This document shows positions 40,823-49,659 of a DNA stretch of 49,659 nucleotides, piece after piece. A model generated the notes under the pieces. The model worked only from the letters and a program-made list of their open reading frames with translations. It was not told the origin of the DNA and searched no databases. This DNA is from Rhodocollybia butyracea. Lineage: Eukaryota > Basidiomycota > Agaricomycetes > Agaricales > Omphalotaceae. The DNA lies in assembly GCA_015501585.1 (NCBI GenBank), contig JADNRY010000428.1, positions 1-49,659 of the forward strand, given 5' to 3'. How positions within the stretch are numbered: position 1 is the first letter of the stretch; every line of letters starts with the position of its first letter. The translations under genes and the position numbers were made by a program.

Positions 40823-42065
40823 TCAGTCAGTGGGTTGTAAGTGGTTGTAGTCAGCGAGAGTGACCCATGCGCACCAGTCAACTTGCATCCACATTAGCGG
40901 GTCTTTAGTCTCTCGATGGACCTTTTGAGCATAATTCATGTAACCGATAGCTGAAAGATTGCTTCTAGTCAGTAGAGGCCCAAGATCAAAATAGAGATAT
41001 CTAACTGTTTCCGGTATCAAGATCCACGCGCAAGCATTCCTCATAACCATCCTGCAAGTTCTTCGTAAAAGTTGCATTTTCCCCTAGCCATGACGTAAGG
41101 CCGAGCCTTTCTATGATGTTGGCGATGGGTTGCTGAGCAGATATACGCAATTCAGGACCTCCCTCGAGCATTTGAATAACGCGGACAAAGTCGTCTCTAG
41201 GAGGATATTTTTCCTCGTAATTCTTCCAAGAGTCCACTTCCTCAAAGATTGTTTGATTGTCAAGGAGTTGCTTGACTTGTTCATTTGTCATAAACGATGA
41301 GCCAGAGAGCTTGCGAAGCAAGATTTAATCAGTTTTTCAGCTATCAAAAACAGTGCCGTCTTACTTTGAAGCTTTTCGAAATCTGGTTCTTTTTGATTGG
41401 TTGTCCCGTTGGCTCTGTAACGCGCATAACGAAACTTGGAGTCACGATTACGATTAAGATATGATTGAATCGTTTAGAATTCGATACTTGACTCACATAT
41501 TATGACGGAAGAAGGTCCTGTCTTGGCGATACAGATCGACACCCGCAAGCAATCCCCAAGCTAGTGATGAAAACATCCAAGAGTCCCCCCATTGCATGAA
41601 ATTTTTGAGAATAGGAATCGTTCTGCTAGCATATGAGAGCTGACCTTCAGCACTCAGAAGGACAATTTACGTACGGGGAATCTTTCATCTCTCCATAATG
41701 GTCCCTACACTCTGCTTTGTGCGTGGTCCAGGCATTTCTTTGACATTCCTTTGAGCAATACCGGGCTATCCTGTACACGAAAAGTACAGTCAACTATCAA
41801 GCAAACTCCATATATCTCCGATGGACACAAACTTGCATTTAGAACATTTCATAAGTTTGGTCGCCGCTGAAACCCTGGAATTGCAATGATAGCATTGATC
41901 CTGCGTTCCCAATGTAGTAGGTATAACAGGCATCGACGCAGAACGAGAGAAGTCAGCGAGCGTCAAATGGGCGTTAATATAAGCGTCTACATAATATTAA
42001 CCACAGCTACAGATTAAGGATTCCTCATACGCCCTCAACAGCTTAAGTGCAAGTTTGTTTGCCAT
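40823..42065 (-). CDS. MYND zinc-finger protein (7 exons, about 304 aa; one 1-nt phase break)
   Basis: The MYND finger binds two zinc ions and usually mediates protein contacts. Exons: 42065-42011, 41986-41833, 41770-41675, 41622-41497, 41414-41365, 41309-41006, 40950-40823. The finger spans exons 2-3: CYHCNSR, KLMKCSKCK, IARYCSKECQRNAW and THKAEC. The C-terminal half (TIPILKNFMQWGDSWMFSS, GSSFMTNEQVKQLL, RVDLDTGN, YAQKVHRETKDPLMWMQVDW) resembles the region that follows the finger in many Agaricomycete MYND proteins. Two oddities: the first intron would be only 24 nt, and exon 5 ends in phase 1 while exon 6 opens in phase 0. The start ATG (42065) is the only one upstream in frame. The specific role is unknown. 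Confidence 0.75.
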
Positions 42066-44115
42066 GGACCGGTCCGTATCCTGCTGTTTCACTAGTAGGG
42101 TAAGCCATCCGACCGAGCTCGAAACCTCGAGTCAGTTGTAGAAACCATTTCTTCAGGCTCAAGCAGGCGGCGATTCTCCCCCAATAGGATGTACTAGCTG
42201 TCTACTGCTGCCTTCACGGAGTCATTAACAGGAATATCGCGAAAATTCTATCCCCTTCAGCTGAGCGCTGAGATGTGGCTTATGGAATTTGTGTTTCATG
42301 CAATTCGGACACTGCGGTTCCTATACTTACACGAAGATCCGCAAGGTGGAACATATGAAGGTCAATTTTAAACAAAATATGCATGAACATACGGCATCAC
42401 CGCGACGGGATGTAATTCTACCACATATACCAGAAACAAACCTTTCGGTAAGGCAGGCAAGCGTAGCGGGATACAGCAACTCTGCAATGGGGTAAAATCA
42501 TGGATGCACCGTTCCGGTTCTTTACAATCCCAACAGCAACGCTTAGCCCGAGGGTACTAACGCTTCCTACATCGACGGTTATCGATGGACTCTCTGGCAT
42601 ACATTCCACCCTTAGCCGACACACCCGAGTGTTTCCACTGCTTTCATCTACCATTGCTGTTTGGATATAGTCAGTCTCGGCCCTAGTTCATTATCGTCAA
42701 GTCATTTCGAGTCTGCTTGCTTGAACCATCTCTGTGGCCGGACGCGTCTCATCCGTGCTGTTGCTGTCCTGCCCAAAATGTTTACAAAGTTGTACAACTC
42801 CGGCTCGTCCTGTAGGTGAAGGGTTTAAAAGGCTCCGCTAATTTCTTACTTGCCTTACAGTTTTTACATCCAAGATGCCTGAATGTAAGGACCAAGTCGT
42901 CTGTCCCCTCTCCACTGAAACTTTTTTACAGTCGTTCACTTTCTCAACAACGTCTCCCAACGCAACCGATGGTGCACTTGCTATAGGGATACTCATCATA
43001 ACTCGCAGCATGCCGGATATTGGGTCTCCATCGTATTTGGCAAGTCATTCTATAAATATGCACGCTTTCTCACTGACGAAATATTCACTTGATAGTCAAT
43101 AATGAAGAGTGGGGGAAAGGAGAAGGTAGCAGCAGGCAAAGTGCCCGCGAACGTGCTGCGCAAAAAGCATTAAAGGTTGCCGGGTATAATGTCTGAGCGA
43201 CCCCGCACTTACTCCTTATCTTCCTCCTGCGCGATGCTGGCTACCTGTCTTCGCCCTAACACATACTACATTATACTCCTCTTATAATGAATATTACCCT
43301 TTGTACTTCTATGGCCGGAGATATCATTGGATCTTCATTCAGTCCCATATTCAGAGCTTGTACATACTTTTTGATCTACACAATGGCAGCGTCAAGTCGG
43401 TATGTATATACAGCTTTACCATTTTCAATCACTCCGATACCTCCGTAATGAAAATAGATCGATCCAAAGACTGCACACAGTGAAGCAAGCTCACCAAGAG
43501 CACCCCGAAAACTCAAACCTGTTAATCAAGAAACTTCTATATACATTGATCAGCGCTACTAGCTACATGGCTAGTACGAAAATATTTCTAGCTATATACT
43601 GACTATTTATACAAACGAGCAGGTACTGGTAGTAGCCAAAAATATAGTACCGGGAGATATTGATACACTTTATACAGTAAGTCCTCAACGAGTAGCAAAT
43701 GAGGTAGAGAATTCAAGAAACACAGCAAAAAATCGGAGCAAGCGACATCATCAGATAAACACGTAGCAATATAGCAGTTGGAACAAGTGATCTAAACGCC
43801 TATCATTTGGCGGATCTAGCAAGGGGGAGGAGAACTGGTGGAATTACAGGCCAGATGGGTGGTGCATTCGGAGTGGCGGTGAGTCGTATTGTAATCGTCG
43901 TCGTTAAATCGAGTGCATAAAAATATGCACGTATAAGCAATTGGATCGGCGGTGTAAAGCCTGTAAACGAAAACAATGGGCGTTGCAGCAAGGAAAAAAT
44001 AAATATCACTCACAGTCTTTCAAAGCGTTCTACGTGGTCTCTCGACTTGTTTTCACTTTCATAAGGACCCTACACCGCCCAATTGAGCGAAAAAAAAACT
44101 TGTCGATGTAGTATT
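42066..44115. other. Intergenic stretch without supported genes
   Basis: Small frames at 42289-42495, 42875-43102 and 43301-43602 have no motif, no signal peptide and no paired splice sites that extend them. The minus frames at 43803-44013 lie downstream of the candidate gene at 44116-44444 and could be its 3' part, but the intron that would join them does not keep phase. I see nothing else. Confidence 0.4.
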
Positions 44116-44444
44116 TCACTCACCGTCAACATCCATGTCATATTCGACGTCAAGCATAACCTAAAATCAAGAAATCAGTGTCTAGATGTTTCGCAATATG
44201 AAAAGCATATACGTAGTCCTCATCCACGTCCTGAGGTCATTGAAGTTAGCTCGAGTTGGGAAGAACGTGACGAGCGCCACTCACATTTATCGTAGCTTGG
44301 GTATGCCAATGTAATTTTTCTCTCTGGGAGATCACGATAAGCAAGGGCATGAAACAAGACCACCCCCAGACTTACCATTTTCAACTTTTTGCATTGACAT
44401 GGTTTTCGGGCCGCAAAGGATTTTTGAGACAAGAGGTCGTTAAT
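44116..44444 (-). CDS. Candidate short spliced gene with an 18-nt microexon, unknown acidic product (5' end not found)
   Basis: Four consecutive open segments join in phase across canonical introns: 44444-44376 (INDLLSQKSFAARK and CQCKKLKM), 44323-44285 (REKLHWHTQATIN), 44230-44213 (DVDEDY) and 44160-44116 (VMLDVEYDMDVDGE-stop). All introns have gtaag/gtgag/gtata donors and cag/tag acceptors at 47-54 nt. I could not find the first exon with an ATG; the first segment follows an acceptor-like tag at 44445. The product is unrecognised. The agreement of phase over three introns is the main support, and it could still be chance. Confidence 0.3.
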
Positions 44445-47082
44445 CTATGATCCCTGATAGAAGATATCGATGAGTCGGCTCCCCCGTAGCTTTTTCCATG
44501 GCAAGAGCATTTTCGCATGGTGGTAGTTATTGAAATTGAACAAGAAATTGATTGACTTCATTTAAGCGCTGCGGCGCGCATCCTCTATCATCATTCAAAA
44601 GCAAAGAACGACATATATTGCACATTCGACCACTGTCGACATCGTTCAACCCAGCAAGACTACATTCCGCAATCAAGGTGTTTGAACTGGAATTTTAGGC
44701 GGGAACGATACCGGGACGTCTGACACTTCGTTGGTCATTCGCTGGTCCTGACCACGTCGTTGGATGATCCAGTCAAATCGAAGCTGGGTGCGTATGGGTC
44801 AGTGGGTTGGTCGAAAGGCGTATCAGGCATGGGGATCTGGGAGAACGCGGACCGTTAGTGAGCATCCATTTATTGTAAAAGGAACTAACGTACTACTTAC
44901 ATTTCGTCTGTACAAAAGTTGTACGCTTTCAACAGATACCCACGCTAGCTCAACTCGCCTTTCAGCTCGCGCCCTATGCACTCGTCTCTGATACTTGGGT
45001 CAGGATTTCACTTCGCCAAAAACATCGGCACTAGGAACACGAAACACCTCGATACTCCTCCCATGCTCGCTTTTCTTCCTGCCTGTCCCAAGCGCGGCAA
45101 AACCCAAGAATCACTTCATTTATGAACAGGCCTTCGCCCGAGTAGCTTACTTCTTCGTTTTCTGGTCTCGCTAATCGCGATCGCGACCACCCAGGAGCCA
45201 ATGTAACACATACCGCAGAGGCCCCAGCTGAGACCGGCAAACGCCAACGGACACTCGCACTTTGTCTTCCAGGACGTCATTGCTCCGATGCCCTAGATGC
45301 GTCCAAATCATTCCCAGCTGATCTTCTGAAGTATGAGCAGGTCGTGAGGCATGGGATCTGGAAGGACACGAACCGTTAGTGAGTGTCTGACGATTGTAAG
45401 AAGAATCAACGTACTTACTTTTCATCTGTACTGAAGTTGTATGGAAACAGATACCTTCTTATTGGACATGAGCGTAAGACACTGTGGCTAGAACTTTTGA
45501 GCGCGTTTAAGGTATCGAACACTTTTAGTCAACTTATCATGCCAGCTCTGGCTCTTTTATAGAGAAACGTCGACTCACAGTTCAGCTCGCTTGCCCAATG
45601 TGCTCATCCCCCACACTCGGGTCTACATTTCACTTTCCCAAAACATCAGCACCAGGAACGCGAAACGCATCTTTGTGTCCATGATACTGCTCCCATGCTC
45701 GTTGCGTTCGTCCCAGGTGTGGCCAAAACCCAAGAATCACCTCATTTATGCACAGGTCTTTGCCTGATTAGCTTACTTATCTTGTTTCCAGAGTCGCTAA
45801 TCGCGATTACTCCAGAAGCCAATGTAACACATACCACAGAGGCTTCAGCTGAGACCGACAAATACCAGTAGACACGTTACACTCGGCTTTCCAAAACGCT
45901 GTTGCTCTGATGCACTAGATACATCCAAACCATTCCCAACGGATCCTTTAAAAGTGTGAGCAGGTCGTGGCCTGACCGTACTTCTACATTTAAGTCGACT
46001 TTCTGTATAAAGCTGGCGGTGAGAGCTTGCCGAGCTCTCAGTATTCGTATGGAAAGACCATTTAGAGCGACGACGAGATCCTCTACTGGTGAATGACCTA
46101 GTGAGTATTTGACCGCATACTTCGAAGGTTGAGAGGCTGTCTTTATTTCGTACTTTGATGATACATTCCTCTTTGAGTCGAGGTATGATTAGATTCTCCT
46201 CTTGGGTTCGACAGGCTTTAAAGTTTCTTCGGGAGACAAGGAAAACTGGAGTGATGTACTGGTGAAAGGTTTCTTGTCTTATTGAGTCACGGCGGTTGTG
46301 TTTGGTCTGGAGACTGGCAAGGAAGGTGAGCCATTCATGCACTACAGTTGTCACTGTTGTCACTATGTTGAAACAGGATGGGTTGGAAAGTGCATTTGTG
46401 TCAGTATCTTTAATGGGTATCTGTAAAGTTGAAAGGATATACAGGTGTTGTCAACAGATGTTTGTTTGGTATCTCTTGCTTTGCACCGAGGAAATTCCTA
46501 TACTGTTGATATTGTGCTAACCATGATTTTTGCTCTAAATGATTGAAGTGAGGGATTGAGGTTGTCTCCTGAAGGCAGACTAAAACCTCATGACACTAAC
46601 AAGTCGAGATGTGGTTAGAGGCGCTTATCCAGCTTTGATCTTTACAAATCCACTCTGGTTCCTTCATTTCTCAGTCGTCCATTCCCAAGCTGTTTCGTTG
46701 TTGTCTCTCACCAACACACAAGATCTAGAACCCAGCTCTCGGATATGTACATCTCACGAGGTGCTCTCACTGACGCCACTTTCAAGGGTCGATATTGCTG
46801 CATTGGGAGCAATCTCGAAGGGGAGGAACAGGTAAGACCGCTGTCGTCCCTGCTATTCACTATCATGTACGTGCACATACTCAACTATCTTTATCCTGGT
46901 ATTTTTGTTTTCCAGAAGTCACCTCTACAAGTCGCTATCATGCCCTTCAGCCTTCTTCCCCTTGGTCACCTCTCAGCTTCAGGCATTATCTCTGCAGCTG
47001 CCACATTGCGAGCGTGCACGAAGGCTTTAGTTGAAATATCGAATCGCTTCCCCCCCTTTCTGGTGGTTTGCGCTTCAAATAA
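44445..47082. other. Intergenic stretch containing a tandem duplication; no supported gene
   Basis: Apart from the duplicated block (44826-45975), there is one long minus frame at 45845-46363 (172 codons, Ser/Arg/Thr-rich, no motif) that overlaps the duplicated block, and plus frames at 46296-46520 and 46590-46835 without motifs. I do not call any of them. Confidence 0.4.
44826..45975. repeat. Imperfect tandem duplication, unit about 520-620 bp
   Basis: Unit 1 starts at ggcatggggatctgg (about 44826) and unit 2 at ggcatgggatctgg (about 45348). Shared blocks include accgttagtgag, gctcgc...tcacttcgcc/tcactttccc, caaaacccaagaatcac, cgctaatcgcga, gccaatgtaacacata, and gagcaggtcgtg at both unit ends. 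Unit 2 carries about 100 extra bases near 45465-45580. Divergence is roughly one difference in six to eight bases by eye, so it is old. Confidence 0.75.
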
Positions 47083-48102
47083 ATGCACGGTCCTCGTTCC
47101 ATCGATATCGGCACTAATCCACGACTAGAGCTCAGAAGATGGCTGCTTCTTTCATTATGGGATAAACTTGTTATTGATAGTGGCGTTGGACTCACGGGAT
47201 CACGGTTGAGACTGCAGAGATGGCGACCACTTGGTATCTACGCAGCGTATAGCATAGGCTATATTCAGTTCTCCACCCCTCTCACACTCGCCAACCTATC
47301 CATGGGGCCTCTTGCTGCTCCGTCATCGCTTTCCGCCCATATTCCACCAGATTCGAACGTGGAATACTTTCACCGAATATCGCCGAAAACTAATGGTCAC
47401 CTCTTGTGTTATTCTCATTCAATACATGCTCATCATGCAACAGAGGGTTCAAGCTACCCTTCCAAATCAAGCCCAAGTCCCCAAGTTCCTCTTTTCCACT
47501 GCGTATTAAGTCGGTCTCAACGGCTCCGACACTACCGTCCTTCCAACACAACTGTCCTAAATACAACTCATGTCACTCCTCGAATTTCCCCAGCACACTC
47601 AAGTATCGACATGTCCATTATCCGTTCATTATCTCCATCCCCGATGGCGAATACAATGACGCCAACTTGGGGTCATGAACAACACCTCCAATATGCGAAG
47701 TAGGTGAATATCCTGTTCTACATAACTTATCTTCTTACTGATGATAAGATTTTGCTTTCCAGCTCAATCCCTTCTCTCTCACTATCCTTCATTGATGAAA
47801 ATGACTATCGCAAAAGGTCCCTCATGAATAACTCCTTATCCGACCGATCTCCGAGGTGAGTGAATATTTCCTATATTTTCCGACAGGCTACAAAGTCTGG
47901 TTTCCAGCTCGATCCCTTTTTTGGGACCTCGAAATCACATGAGATCACGCTCATCAATGATGCTCAATGATATTGACTCTATTGCGAAAGGTAAACATAA
48001 TTCTCTGTTACACCCTAGAGTGTTTACATTTCAAGTGTAGTGCCATATTTAGATGGTCTCAAAGCTTATTCTGATGTTATTCTCACCAACCGACCCGATT
48101 GA
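47083..48102 (+). CDS. Hypothetical protein, Ser/Pro-rich, 4 exons (about 284 aa; start uncertain)
   Basis: A 205-codon open frame (47083-47699) joins in phase to 47763-47855 (SIPSLSLSFIDENDYRKRS), 47908-47990 (SSIPFLGPRNHMRSRSSMML) and 48041-48102 (VPYLDGLKAYSDVILTNRPD-stop). Introns are 50-63 nt with gtaggt, gtgagt and gtaaac donors. Exons 2 and 3 both begin with a similar S-S-I-P word after ccag, as in a small internal repeat. No domain recognised; the product looks largely disordered. The first 170 codons are weak, and translation may start lower, for example at the ATG at about 47611 (MSIIRSLSPSP). Phase agreement over three introns supports a real gene. Confidence 0.4.
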
Positions 48103-48586
48103 TCCTGACGATTCGGCTACTTCGATTGGGAGGTCGACATTGGTATTCTTGACCCAATCGGTTTCTCCGTCTTGAACTTAACCTCGCTGAATATGCCGCT
48201 GTTCGCAATTCCTAGACCGCCTTCAATCTACACCCATCGCAAGTTTGCAGTGCTTGCCGTTGTTCAAAGCCACTCATCACTCCAAAATCTTTATTGTAAT
48301 GAGCTTGTTAGCTATGATCCATGTCGCTTTCCATCTGTATTCGATCCTCATTGCAAAGTAGTAAGAGCTATTAGTATAAGGCTTATCAAGGTGCAATCGG
48401 AACCCTGTCCGAATATTATGAGTGCTGTACAGGAAGCATAAGTGATACAAGCATGCGCTATCTGTTGTTCTCTTTCTTACAAGTCGTTGTTAACCTATCT
48501 TTATCCCACAGCATCCTCTGCGCATCCTGACTGTCTTTCCATGGCCCATTGTCCCTTCAAATTCACGACGTGTTTACTTACATCCG
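48103..48586. other. Intergenic region, no supported gene
   Basis: One plus frame at 48172-48441 (89 codons) lacks motifs. Probably 3' flanks of the hypothetical gene and the HIT gene. Confidence 0.4.
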
Positions 48587-49647
48587 TTACATGGAGAGCC
48601 GGCCAATGAAAGTTTTAAAGTAGTGGGCGCTCCAAAACAACGTACACACGTGTGTGCTACGCTCGCTTTGCGCCTCCAAAACCTCGATTACGGCGCGCGC
48701 TGGAATGGTCTTCGTATCATGCACATAAGTGCTAAACTGCCTGAATGTTTCTGACAAAGGCAAAACATGCATGTGAAGATGCCCTACACTCGCATCCGGC
48801 ATTGCATGGAACCCAAACACGAAATCTTGAGCGCTTAGTTTCCTCAGTTGCACTGAGCACTCCTCCGCGTATTTGCGCACGTCCTTCAGGACCTCATTGA
48901 ACGAGGAACTCTGCTTATCATCCAGATGCGCTAACACCTGGTCAGCCTGTTCCTTAACGGCGAGATTAATCCTATCGATACACTTTTGCGCTGCCCCAGG
49001 CTGGGCCCAAAAACTCTTGAAATGTGAAATCATTTCATGGATGATAGCAGTATCTGTCAACGAAACAATGTTGTAGACTATGTCATGGTGAGCTGGTGGC
49101 TCTAGCGCAAAAGAGGTCATGCGTACCTTTTCGTTTAGGTATGACCATGAAATGGAAGTACGACATGCCCGCAGATGTGGACCTATCTATATGCTCGGGG
49201 TCCCATTCCGCGGAGGCCAGTCGCACGTCGTGGCTGCGTTTGTTCCCGATGATAAGTGATTCTTTACTTGATGACAAGACATAACTGGGCTGATGTAGGG
49301 CGAAGTCCTGCAAAGGGAAACTTAATACTAGGATACGAAGGCGGAAGGGGCGCGTACCTACTGTGAAAAAGGAATCTGAGCGAAAATACGGTATGTCTCC
49401 CTTTCCGACGACGCTATCTGGTACAAGGCCGGGTCTGCAAATATGTCACGTCAATGATAGGTAGAGATCGCAAGCAGACAAACAGTGCACTGTATACATG
49501 ATCATTGTCGCGGCGATGATAAGCTGCTAGATCATCTTGTGCTGCAGGATCCGCCTTAAATGCTTTACGACGTTCGATGCAGCGTGTCTTGAGCTTGGTG
49601 TATTGTGGCTCTTGGAGAAGAAGTTGGAGGGATGGTGGTGGAACCAT
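48587..49647 (-). CDS. HIT-superfamily protein, aprataxin-like layout (4 exons; one possible phase break)
   Basis: Exons: 49647-49491, 49434-49362, 49307-49127, 49077-48587. The N-terminal part includes the MSYFHFMVIPKRKVYNIVSL stretch, the beta-strand region that precedes the HIT helix. The histidine triad HLHMHVLP is near residue 240, with DFVFGFHAMPDASVG before it. Such proteins bind nucleotides and cleave nucleotide conjugates; aprataxin and DcpS relatives share the H-x-H-x-H motif. Junctions 1/2 and 3/4 keep phase. Junction 2/3 is off by one: exon 2 ends in phase 2 but exon 3 reads in phase 0. One more T in the T-run at 49366-49370 (complement of ttttt) would fix it. The start is the first ATG of the open frame, 12 bases from the window end, so upstream exons cannot be excluded. 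Confidence 0.7.
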
Positions 49648-49659
49648 GGCAAGAACGTT

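Noticed and set aside
45845..46363. 172-codon minus open frame
   Set aside because: It overlaps the tandem duplication, the homologous frame is not open in the other unit, and the composition is unremarkable; likely chance.

Overview
The window is from a filamentous basidiomycete, most likely an Agaricomycete. Every conserved gene is broken by many short (about 46-66 nt) GT-AG introns, the protein set is fungal (chitin deacetylase, a Rom1/2-type RhoGEF, Sec1, a GH47 mannosidase), and the transposons (Ty1/copia, CACTA-like, KDZ-like with 8-bp target duplications) suit that group. All calls come from reading the sequence; no database search was run.

Left half (1-21 kb) is a young, transposon-rich tandem array. 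A module made of (i) a CCAAT/TATA promoter, (ii) a gene for a small secreted protein of a family I do not recognise and (iii) a GH47 alpha-1,2-mannosidase gene has been duplicated. Secreted-family copies are a tail at 1-99, copy A plus a second domain A2 (2588-4235), B (10832-11645), C (13351-14242) and D (20447-20914). Degraded GH47 pieces follow B (11753-12234) and C (14345-14594); the only intact GH47 gene follows D (20996-23318). Three elements with clear target duplications interrupt the array: a full copia retrotransposon with apparently identical LTRs (4351-9514), a non-autonomous CACTA element (15406-16660) and a 3.55-kb element with long inverted repeats and a KDZ-transposase-like fragment (16789-20339). 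The last two sit in the promoter of copy D, and the third separates its CCAAT box from its TATA box.

Right half (21-49.7 kb) is ordinary housekeeping territory: RPT4 proteasome ATPase (+), SEC1 (-), carnitine acetyltransferase with a C-terminal AKL peroxisomal signal (-), a Rho1 GEF with DEP-DH-PH-CNH domains (+), a GPI-type chitin deacetylase (+), a MYND zinc-finger protein (-), two weak spliced unknowns and a HIT-family protein (-). SEC1, the RhoGEF and chitin deacetylase concern exocytosis and cell-wall building, but their adjacency may be chance.

Several otherwise well-preserved coding regions (copia twice, carnitine acetyltransferase, chitin deacetylase, MYND, HIT) each carry one 1-nt phase break, mostly at short homopolymers. 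This looks more like base-calling error than biology and should be checked before any of them is called a pseudogene. I found no tRNA, rRNA or CRISPR array.
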